A stretch of 64,000 nt of DNA, taken from NCBI RefSeq assembly GCF_022664455.2, contig NZ_JAKRKC020000002.1:1674001-1738000 (forward strand), written 5' to 3'. The translations under genes were made by a program, and so were the position numbers. The DNA comes from Actinomadura luzonensis. GTDB taxonomy: Bacteria; Actinomycetota; Actinomycetes; Streptosporangiales; Streptosporangiaceae. Positions within the stretch are counted from its first letter, which is position 1, and each line of letters begins with the position of its first letter. This document shows, piece by piece, positions 58,286 to 64,000 of the stretch. The notes beneath the pieces were generated by a model. The model was not told the DNA's origin. It made no database searches and saw only the letters and a program-made list of their open reading frames with translations.

Positions 58286-58561
58286 ATGATCCGAAGAGTG
58301 TGCGCCGCCGCGGCAACGGCGACAGCGGTCGCGGCCGGCGCACTTCTCGCTGTCCCCGCACACGCCGACGTCGTGCCCGACGGCTGGGTCTGGTCCGACA
58401 ACGGCAGCAGCAACACCGACTCGGAGCAGTCCGGGAACAACTTCGGCGACGTCACCTCGCACAACCACGGCGAGGACACCTCGACGAACGTCAACAACGT
58501 CAACGGCATCGCCACCACCGCCACCACCGGCGGCATCGCGGTGACCTACATCTTCGACTGA
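58286..58561 (+). CDS. Small secreted Asn/Ser/Gly-rich protein 1
   Basis: A 91-residue protein with a signal peptide (RRVCAAAATATAVAAGALLA VPAHA, cut after AHA). The mature part of about 64 residues is rich in Asn, Ser, Gly and Thr with the motif SNTDSEQSGNNFGDVTSHN and NVNNVNGIATTATTGG. GGAGAAGGAG precedes the ATG. It is followed 20 nt later by a paralogue with the same motif. The low-complexity beta-prone sequence suggests a surface or aggregating protein, but it has no chaplin or rodlin signature. Confidence 0.8.
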   Translation: MIRRVCAAAATATAVAAGALLAVPAHADVVPDGWVWSDNGSSNTDSEQSGNNFGDVTSHNHGEDTSTNVNNVNGIATTATTGGIAVTYIFD

Positions 58562-58581
58562 CTCACCGAAAGGACCTCGAC

Positions 58582-58842
58582 ATGGTGAACAAGCTCCGGG
58601 TGGCCGGCGTGGTCGCGGCGGCCGCGGCCGGCGCCCTCCTGCTGTCGGCTCCCGCCCAGGCCGACACCAACGCCGGCAACACCAGCTCCAACAGCGACGC
58701 CTCGCAGTCGGGCAACAACTTCGGCAACGTGGGCAACGTCAACGTCGCCGGCGTCAACGCCACCAGCGTCAACAACGTCAACGGCAACGCCGTGACGACG
58801 ACCGACGGCAGCGACGCCTACATCGACGACGTGGTCGACTAG
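58582..58842 (+). CDS. Small secreted Asn/Ser/Gly-rich protein 2
   Basis: An 86-residue paralogue of the preceding protein. The signal peptide is NKLRVAGVVAAAAAGALLLS APAQA. The mature part carries SNSDASQSGNNFGNVGNVN and ATSVNNVNGNAVTTTDGSDA, ending in DDVVD. The shared pattern S-N-x-D-x-x-Q-S-G-N-N-F-G-(N/D)-V then N-V-N-N-V-N-G indicates tandem duplication. Charge is low except at the acidic end. A GC-rich hairpin follows. Confidence 0.8.
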   Translation: MVNKLRVAGVVAAAAAGALLLSAPAQADTNAGNTSSNSDASQSGNNFGNVGNVNVAGVNATSVNNVNGNAVTTTDGSDAYIDDVVD

Positions 58843-58868
58843 CCCGCGAGGGGCGTGAGCCCGCGCGC

Positions 58869-58901
58869 GTGAGCCAGGCCAGCCGAAATGGCCTGGCTCA
58901 C
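58869..58901 (+). terminator. Rho-independent-type hairpin terminator
   Basis: GTGAGCCAGGCCA (58869-58881), loop GCCGAAA, then TGGCCTGGCTCAC (58889-58901) make a perfect 13-bp stem directly after the second secreted protein gene. No T-tract follows, which is common for actinomycete terminators. It separates the gene pair from the ATP-grasp promoter (TAGCAT at 58908-58913). Confidence 0.8.
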
Positions 58902-58920
58902 GCCGTACTAGCATCGCACG

Positions 58921-59730
58921 GTGACTACCTGCGCTTATGCCACTTTCGACGACGGCCCGCAACACGACGACGAGCTCGCCCTGGTCCTCGCGGCCTGGCG
59001 GGCGGCCGGCATCGAGGGCCGCGCCGAGCGCTGGGACGACCCGGCCGCCGACTGGAGCGCCTACGACGCGGTCGTGGTCCGCTCGGTCTGGGACTACGTG
59101 CCCCGGCGCGCGGAGTTCCTGGCCTGGGCGCGCCGCGTGGAACGCTCCGCCCGGCTGCTCAACCCGCTCGCCGTGATCGAGGCCAACACCGACAAGACCT
59201 ACCTGCGCGACCTGCCCTCGGTGCCCACGCACTGGTCGTCGCGGGGCCTGCCCGACTGGCCGGAGTACGTCGTCAAGCCCGCGATCTCGGCGGGCGCCCG
59301 CGACACCGCCCGCACCCGCGACCGCGACGAGGCCGCCGCCCTGGCCGCCGCGCTGGAGGCCGGCGGGCGCACGCCGATGGTGCAGCCGTACCTCGACATG
59401 GTGGAGACCGAGGGCGAGACCTCGCTGCTGTACTTCAACCGCCGCTTCAGCCACGCCGTCCGCCGCACGCCGATGCTGTCGGCGGCCGCCACGTCCGCCG
59501 ACCTCGCCCGCGCCGAGACCCGCACGCCCGCCGCCGACCAGGTCGAGCTGGCCGAGCGGGTGCTCGACACCGTCGCGGGGCCGCTGCTGTACGCCCGGGT
59601 CGACCTGGTGCGGCTGCCCGACGGCAGCCCGGCGGTCATCGAGCTGGAGCTGACCGAGCCCTACCTCTACCTGCGGCACGACCCGGGAGCCCCCGCGGCG
59701 TTCACCAAGGCCCTGGCCGAGCTGCTCTAG
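58921..59730 (+). CDS. ATP-grasp domain protein
   Basis: A 269-residue ATP-grasp family protein related to the RimK/glutathione-synthetase-like group. VVVRSVWDYVPRRAEFLAWA is the N-terminal domain; PEYVVKPAISAGARDTARTR is the nucleotide-binding loop; MVQPYLDMVETEGETSLLYF and PAVIELELTEPYLYLRHDPG complete the ATP-grasp part, with the metal-binding E-x-E-x-T-E-P. Such enzymes join an acid to an amine or thiol; the substrates are unknown. TAGCAT lies 7 nt before the GTG (leaderless). The stop is adjacent to the convergent SDR stop. Confidence 0.87.
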   Translation: MTTCAYATFDDGPQHDDELALVLAAWRAAGIEGRAERWDDPAADWSAYDAVVVRSVWDYVPRRAEFLAWARRVERSARLLNPLAVIEANTDKTYLRDLPSVPTHWSSRGLPDWPEYVVKPAISAGARDTARTRDRDEAAALAAALEAGGRTPMVQPYLDMVETEGETSLLYFNRRFSHAVRRTPMLSAAATSADLARAETRTPAADQVELAERVLDTVAGPLLYARVDLVRLPDGSPAVIELELTEPYLYLRHDPGAPAAFTKALAELL

Positions 59731-60477
59731 TCAGCAGGAGATCCCGCCGTCCACCGGGATCACCGTGCCCGTCAGGTACGCCCCCGCCCGCGAGGCCAGG
59801 AAGATCGCCGTGCCCGCCATGTCGTCGGGCCGGCCGATGCGCCCGAGCGGCACGCCGGTCTCGATGCTCTCCCGCGTGGCGGGGTCGTCGAGCGCGAAGG
59901 CCATCATCTTCGACTCGAACGGCCCCGGCGCGATGGCGTTGACCGTGATGTGCTCCTTGGCCAGGTGCCGGGCCAGGTGGCGGGTGAGCATGTGGACGGC
60001 GGACTTGGTGGAGGAGTAGGCGTAGGTCGGCAACGCCGGCACCCGGAGGCCGTCGATCGAGCCCACGTTGATCACCCGGGCCGGGTCCTCGGGCCCGGCG
60101 GCCTGCCTGAGCTGCGGCAGGAACCGCTGGGTCAGCGCGAAGACGCCCTTGACGTTGATGTTCCAGAGCTTGTCGAAGGCGGACTCGGGATACTCCTCCA
60201 GAGGCGCGCCCCAGGTCGCCCCCGCGTTGTTGACCAGCACGTGCAGCGGCCCGTCCACGGCCGCGGCCAGCGCCTCGCGGCCCTCCTCCGTGGACAGGTC
60301 GGCCGGCACGGCCGTGCAGCCCAGCTCGGCGGCGGTCTTGCCGACCTCGGCCGCCTTGCGCGCCGATATGCAGACGTTCGCGCCCGCCGCGACGAACCCC
60401 TCCGCGATCATGCGGCCGATGCCCCGCGAGCCGCCCGTGACGACGACCGTCTTGCCTTCCACCGAGAACAGAGTCAT
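59731..60477 (-). CDS. SDR family oxidoreductase (RhlG-like)
   Basis: A 248-residue short-chain dehydrogenase: VVVTGGSRGIGRMIAEGFVA, LVNNAGATWGAPLEEYPES, catalytic NVGSIDGLRVPALPTYAYSS TKSA (Ser, Tyr, Lys) and end LTGTVIPVDGGISC. It has the YSSTKSA form common in RhlG/gluconate-5-dehydrogenase-like SDRs. ATG at 60477 was chosen because CTCCGGA lies just upstream; ATG at 60489 is possible. It sits between HIP blocks but has no KstR2 box, so its role is open. Confidence 0.87.
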   Translation of the reverse strand: MTLFSVEGKTVVVTGGSRGIGRMIAEGFVAAGANVCISARKAAEVGKTAAELGCTAVPADLSTEEGREALAAAVDGPLHVLVNNAGATWGAPLEEYPESAFDKLWNINVKGVFALTQRFLPQLRQAAGPEDPARVINVGSIDGLRVPALPTYAYSSTKSAVHMLTRHLARHLAKEHITVNAIAPGPFESKMMAFALDDPATRESIETGVPLGRIGRPDDMAGTAIFLASRAGAYLTGTVIPVDGGISC

Positions 60478-60508
60478 GTTCCGGAGCATGCCATACCGGC
60501 CGGTCGGT

Positions 60509-61804
60509 TCACACCCCGGGCAGGCCGCCGTTGCGGAACAGGTCCACGAACCGCTGATGGTCCCCGCGGGCCTGCGCCCCGTACCGATGGGCGAACTCCA
60601 CCAGCATCGCCGCGAACCCCGCCCGGTCGCCGCCGATCACCCCCACGATCGCCTCCTCCGTCGAGAAGTCGACCAGGTCGTGGCTGGACTCGTCGTCGGC
60701 CACGGAATGCATGCGCGCCACCGCCCGGCCGAGGTCGCGCATGATCGAGCGCAGCTCGCCCGGCTCGTTGACCTCGTCCCAGTTCAGGTCCGCCGAGTAC
60801 GGCGAGACCTCGGCGACGAGCTGCCCCGTCCCGTTGAGCGTCGTGTACCCCAGCCACGGGTCGGCGTAGGCCTGCAGCGCCCGCTGCGACTCGGCCGTGC
60901 GGTGCCCCTGGTGCAGGAAGTAGGAGGCCACCTTCTCGTCGGTGACGTAGCGCGCCACGGCCGGCGCCGCCGCCTGCTTCATGTAGAGGATGACGTCGTT
61001 CTCCAGGGCCTGCGAGCGGCCCTCCAGCAGCAGGTTGTACGACGGCAGCCCCGCCGACCCGATGCCGACGCCCTTGCGCAGCGCCACGTCCTTGACCACG
61101 TGCTCGACCGGGCTGCCCGGCTGGGGCAGCGTCGCCAGGTAGCCGGCGAACGCCGCCAGCACCGCCTCCCTGGTCGGGCCGTCCACCGGCTCGCGCCCCT
61201 CCATGAGCGCGAAGCGCCGGTCGTAGTCGTCGATCACCGTCTCCACGTCGAGCAGCGCCACCCGCGTGCTGAGCCGGGCGGTCTGGAGCACCCGGTGCAG
61301 CACGCCGGAGGTGGTGTCCAGGGTGAGCGAGCCGATCGCGTCGTCCCCGCCGGCCGCGATCGCGCCCAGCTCCTCCAGGTACGCCCCCGCGAAGTCGGAC
61401 ACCAGCCCGCCGATCGCGTCGTCCGACAGCGCCTTGGCGTAGCCGAGCAGCGCCACGCTGGCCGCGAAGCGCTTGAGGTCCCACACGTACGGGCCGACGT
61501 AGGCCTCGTCGAAGTCGTTGACGTTGAACACGAGCTGGCCGGAGGCGTTCATGTAGGTGCCGAAGTTCTCGGCGTGCAGGTCGCCGTGGATCCAGACGCG
61601 GCCGGTCGGGCCGTCGAGGTAGGCGTCGTCGGCGTACGGGCCGGTCACGTCGGCGTAGAACAGGCACGCGCTGCCCCGGTAGAAGGCGAAGGGGGAGGCC
61701 GCCATCTTGCGGAACTTGCGGCGGAAGGCGGCCGGGTCGCGTTTGATCGATTCGCCGAACTCGGTCATGAGGACGTCGAGCAGGAAGGTGGTGCGTGTGC
61801 CCAT
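60509..61804 (-). CDS. DUF2252 family protein
   Basis: A 431-residue protein with a kinase-like fold typical of DUF2252: KMAASPFAFYRGSACLFYAD V, WIHGDLHAENFGTYMNASGQ, VNDFDEAYVGPYVWDLKRFA AS, then HQGHRTAESQRALQAYADPW LGY. The HGDLHxxN and DFDE motifs are like those of phosphotransferases, but the substrate is unknown. TACCGT lies 7 nt before the ATG at 61804 (leaderless). Confidence 0.88.
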   Translation of the reverse strand: MGTRTTFLLDVLMTEFGESIKRDPAAFRRKFRKMAASPFAFYRGSACLFYADVTGPYADDAYLDGPTGRVWIHGDLHAENFGTYMNASGQLVFNVNDFDEAYVGPYVWDLKRFAASVALLGYAKALSDDAIGGLVSDFAGAYLEELGAIAAGGDDAIGSLTLDTTSGVLHRVLQTARLSTRVALLDVETVIDDYDRRFALMEGREPVDGPTREAVLAAFAGYLATLPQPGSPVEHVVKDVALRKGVGIGSAGLPSYNLLLEGRSQALENDVILYMKQAAAPAVARYVTDEKVASYFLHQGHRTAESQRALQAYADPWLGYTTLNGTGQLVAEVSPYSADLNWDEVNEPGELRSIMRDLGRAVARMHSVADDESSHDLVDFSTEEAIVGVIGGDRAGFAAMLVEFAHRYGAQARGDHQRFVDLFRNGGLPGV

Positions 61805-61867
61805 GCAACGCACGGTAGATCGGGAATCCCCGTCCGCCTACCCCGAGATTCCCCTGACAGGGCCAGG

Positions 61868-62641
61868 TCAGGGATGCTGCGACGACACCGAGACCACTTC
61901 GCCCGTCATGTACGAGGAGTAGTCGCTCGCCAGGAAGACGATGACGTTGGCCACCTCCCACGGCTCCGCCGACCGCCCGAACGCCTCCCTGGCCGTCAGC
62001 TCCGCCAGCACCTCCTCGCTGGTCACCCTGGCGAGGAACGGGTGCACCGCGAGCGACGGAGCCACGGCGTTGACCCGCACTCCGTGCCCGGCCGCCTCCA
62101 GCGCGACGCACCTGGTCAGCGCCATCACCCCGGCCTTGGCGGCGGCGTAGTGGGCCTGCCCGCGCTGCGCCCGCCAGCCCACCACGGAGGCGTTGTTCAC
62201 GATGACGCCCGAGCCCTGGCCGTACATGTGCCGCAGCGCGGCCCTGGTGCAGCGCATGGTGCCGGTGAGGGTGACGTCGAGCACCGCGTGCCACTGCTCG
62301 TCGGTCATCTCCGCCAGCTCCGCCGTCCCGCCGAGGCCGGCGTTGTTGACCACCACGTCGAGCCGGCCGTGCGCCTCGACGACCGCGTCGAACAGCGCGA
62401 GCACCTGCGGCTCGGACGTCACGTCGCACGGCACGGCGAGCGGCTTGACGCCGGTCAGCTCGCTCAGCGCCTCGGCGGCCTCGGCCAGGCGGCGCTCGTG
62501 CCGGTCGGAGAGGACGATCGTGGCGCCCTCCTCGGCGCAGCGGCGGGCCGTCGCGTAGCCGATGCCCGCGCCGGCGGCCGCCGTCACCAGCGTCACCTTG
62601 CCGTCGAGCAGGCCGTGGGCCCTGGGGGGCGCGGGTGGCAT
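61868..62641 (-). CDS. ipdF: IpdF-like SDR (HIP pathway)
   Basis: A 257-residue SDR matching mycobacterial IpdF (Rv3559c) in order and wording: VTLVTAAAGAGIGYATARRC AEEGA, VVNNAGLGGTAELAEMTDEQ W, VNNASVVGWRAQRGQAHYAA AKAGVMALTRC, AFGRSAEPWEVANVIVFLAS DYSSYMTGEVVSVSSQHP. IpdF oxidises a ring hydroxyl of the HIP-CoA intermediate, making the ketone used by EchA20. It follows fadE30 by 11 nt with GGGAG before the ATG; the pair fadE30-ipdF is also adjacent in M. tuberculosis. Confidence 0.92.
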   Translation of the reverse strand: MPPAPPRAHGLLDGKVTLVTAAAGAGIGYATARRCAEEGATIVLSDRHERRLAEAAEALSELTGVKPLAVPCDVTSEPQVLALFDAVVEAHGRLDVVVNNAGLGGTAELAEMTDEQWHAVLDVTLTGTMRCTRAALRHMYGQGSGVIVNNASVVGWRAQRGQAHYAAAKAGVMALTRCVALEAAGHGVRVNAVAPSLAVHPFLARVTSEEVLAELTAREAFGRSAEPWEVANVIVFLASDYSSYMTGEVVSVSSQHP

Positions 62642-62652
62642 CGGCTCTCCCT

Positions 62653-63786
62653 TCACCGGGGAAGTCCCAGCGTGCGCTCGGCGATGATGTTCCGCTGGAT
62701 CTCGCTGGAACCGGCATAGATGGTGTCGGCCCGGCTGAACAGGTACAGCCGTTGCAGCTCGTTCAGCTCGCCCACCAGGCCCGCCCGGCCCTGGACGGCC
62801 TGCGCCAGCTCGCCCAGCCGCCGGTGCCACTCCGACCAGTACAGCTTGGCGATCGACGCCTCGGGCCCCGGGGCGGGCCCCAGCATCCGCAGCGCGTTGA
62901 GCCGCATGACCTCCAGCTCCAGCCAGGCCCGCACCAGGCGGTCGCGCAGCACCGGATCGCCGGCCGCGCCGGTCCGCTTCGCGGTGGCGACGACCTTGGC
63001 CAGCTCGCGCCGGAAGCCGATCTGCTGGCCGAGGGTGGAGGCGCCGCGCTCGTGGCCGAGGGTGGCCATGGCGACCTGCCAGCCGTCGCCGGGCGCGCCC
63101 AGCACGTTGCCCGCCGCGGTGCGCGCGCCGTCGAAGAACACCTCGTTGAACTCGGAGGTGCCGGTGAGCTGGGTGATCGGCCGTACCGTGACGCCAGGCC
63201 CGCGCATCGGCACCAGCAGGTACGACAGCCCGCGATGCCGCTGCGACCCCGGCTCGGTGCGGCACAGGACGAAGCACCAGTCGGCCACGTGCGCCAGCGA
63301 GGTCCACACCTTCTGCCCGGTGACCACCCAGTCACCGTCCTCCAGGTGCGCCCTGGTGCGGACGGCGGCGAGGTCGGAGCCGGCCTCGGGCTCGGAGTAG
63401 CCCTGGCACCACAGCTCCTCGCCGCGCCGGATCGGCGGCAGGAAGCGCTCCTTCTGCTCCTCCGTGCCGAACTCCAGGATCGTGGGGCCGACCAGGGTCT
63501 CGCCGATGTGGCCGACCCGGGCGGGGGCGTCGGCGCGGGCGTACTCCTCGTGGAAGGCGACCTGGTCGGCGAGGCCGGCGCCGCGTCCGCCGTAGCGCTC
63601 GGGCCAGCCGAGGCAGGTCCAGCCGTGCGCGCCGAGGTGGCGCTCCCAGGCCAGGCGCAGCTCGTGGCCCTCGTGCTCGCGGCCGGGGCCGCCGAGGCCG
63701 CGGGCGGCGGCGAACTCGCCGCCGAGCGCCCGCTCCAGCCAGGCCCGCGCGCGCTCGCGGAATCCGGGGGTCTCCCCAGGGATCAA
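62653..63786 (-). CDS. fadE30: FadE30-like acyl-CoA dehydrogenase (HIP-CoA)
   Basis: A 377-residue acyl-CoA dehydrogenase with the FadE30 wording: FRERARAWLERALGGEFAAA, GLGGPGREHEGHELRLAWER, LWCQGYSEPEAGSDLAAV, GQKVWTSLAHVADWCFVLCR TE, TSEFNEVFFDGART, QQIGFRRELAK, LYLFSRADTIYAGSSEIQRN I. FadE30 starts beta-oxidation of the propionyl side chain of HIP-CoA. The likely start is TTG at 63786, overlapping the stop of the upstream flavin reductase (TTGA); a longer upstream frame exists but lacks family similarity. Confidence 0.9.
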   Translation of the reverse strand: MIPGETPGFRERARAWLERALGGEFAAARGLGGPGREHEGHELRLAWERHLGAHGWTCLGWPERYGGRGAGLADQVAFHEEYARADAPARVGHIGETLVGPTILEFGTEEQKERFLPPIRRGEELWCQGYSEPEAGSDLAAVRTRAHLEDGDWVVTGQKVWTSLAHVADWCFVLCRTEPGSQRHRGLSYLLVPMRGPGVTVRPITQLTGTSEFNEVFFDGARTAAGNVLGAPGDGWQVAMATLGHERGASTLGQQIGFRRELAKVVATAKRTGAAGDPVLRDRLVRAWLELEVMRLNALRMLGPAPGPEASIAKLYWSEWHRRLGELAQAVQGRAGLVGELNELQRLYLFSRADTIYAGSSEIQRNIIAERTLGLPR

Positions 63787-64000
63787 CGGAAGCCGCCGTA
63801 GCCGCCCTGGAAGAACACCAGCGGGCCGCCGTCGGCGTGCGTGTCGAGCTGGAGCACCCGGGCCACGACGATGACGTGGTCGCCCGCCGGGTGCTCGGCC
63901 TCGACCGAGCAGTCGAGCCAGGCCAGCGCGCCCTCCAGCACCGGGTTGCCGCCGGGGGAGCCGGTCCACTCCAGGCCGGCGAACTTGTCGCCGCCCCTGG
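63783..64000 (-). CDS. Flavin reductase, HsaB-like (partial, runs off the window)
   Basis: Only the last 72 codons are in the window: DKFAGLEWTGSPGGNPVLEG, ALAWLDCSVEAEHPAGDHVI VVARVLQL, then GPLVFFQGGYGGFR and a TGA at 63783-63785. The ALAWLDC and HPAGDHxIVVxRV pattern is typical of the flavin reductase partner of two-component monooxygenases such as HsaB/HpaC, which supply FMNH2 or FADH2. HsaB serves the A/B-ring monooxygenase HsaA in cholesterol degradation, which fits the neighbours. The rest of the gene, and the choice between HsaB and a similar reductase, cannot be judged here. Confidence 0.8.
   Translation of the reverse strand, partial: RGGDKFAGLEWTGSPGGNPVLEGALAWLDCSVEAEHPAGDHVIVVARVLQLDTHADGGPLVFFQGGYGGFR

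Overview
The window is a very GC-rich, gene-dense chromosomal segment of an actinomycete. The evidence is extreme third-position GC, many GTG starts, repeated ATGA/GTGA stop-start overlaps, likely leaderless promoters (TAnnnT about 7 nt before the start codon), paired XRE/DUF5753 and DUF397 regulators, and DasA/NgcE-type chitin-sugar transporters that lack their own ATPase. A filamentous, soil-living member of the Streptosporangiales (Nonomuraea-like) would fit; that placement is inference.

Layout. 0.1-3.3 kb: a TetR regulator facing a two-gene unit of an LLM flavin oxidoreductase and an atypical acyl-CoA synthetase, behind a palindromic operator. 3.4-11.3 kb: an accessory, partly decayed region with an XRE/DUF5753-DUF397 pair plus a decayed second copy, an RsbW-like ATPase, a DUF5131 gene with an internal deletion, an EACC1-domain protein of unknown function, an orphan antitoxin-like gene, and a TPR-type XRE regulator next to a flavoprotein. 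11.4-29.6 kb: ordinary chromosomal genes. These include PadR-ABC-FtsX, an MFS/ROK divergent pair sharing a 13-bp inverted repeat, a cyclic-nucleotide-binding histidine kinase coupled to a response regulator fused to a thioredoxin-reductase-like flavoprotein, a SigJ-type ECF sigma factor, ThuA, MerR and LysR genes.

29.8-44 kb: a thiolase-like (Ltp) gene, then two tandem paralogous amino-sugar cassettes. Each has a divergent BadF-type sugar kinase, then an RpiR regulator, a SIS-domain enzyme, a solute-binding lipoprotein and two permeases. Cassette A carries a Das-type (chitobiose) transporter plus a secreted CBM3-GH16-like glycosidase. Cassette B carries an Ngc-type (GlcNAc/chitobiose) transporter. 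A GH3 NagZ-type hexosaminidase lies at 49.2-50.7 kb. No transporter ATPase is present, so a shared MsiK-type ATPase encoded elsewhere is expected. 44-49 kb holds an APH-like kinase, a GNAT, a frameshifted metE facing a LysR gene, and a pentapeptide-repeat protein.

50.8-64 kb: most of a cholesterol/steroid C-D ring (HIP) degradation locus like that of Mycobacterium: fadA6, kstR2, ipdC, ipdB, ipdA, echA20, a divergent SDR, ipdF, fadE30 and the end of an HsaB-like flavin reductase. KstR2-type boxes (AnCAAGnnCTTGnT) lie at the fadA6/kstR2 promoter and, nearly matching, at the Ltp gene 22 kb away. kstR2 is translationally coupled to an AlkD-type DNA glycosylase. Inserted between the two HIP blocks are a NIPSNAP protein, a tandem pair of small secreted Asn-rich proteins, an ATP-grasp protein, an SDR and a DUF2252 protein.
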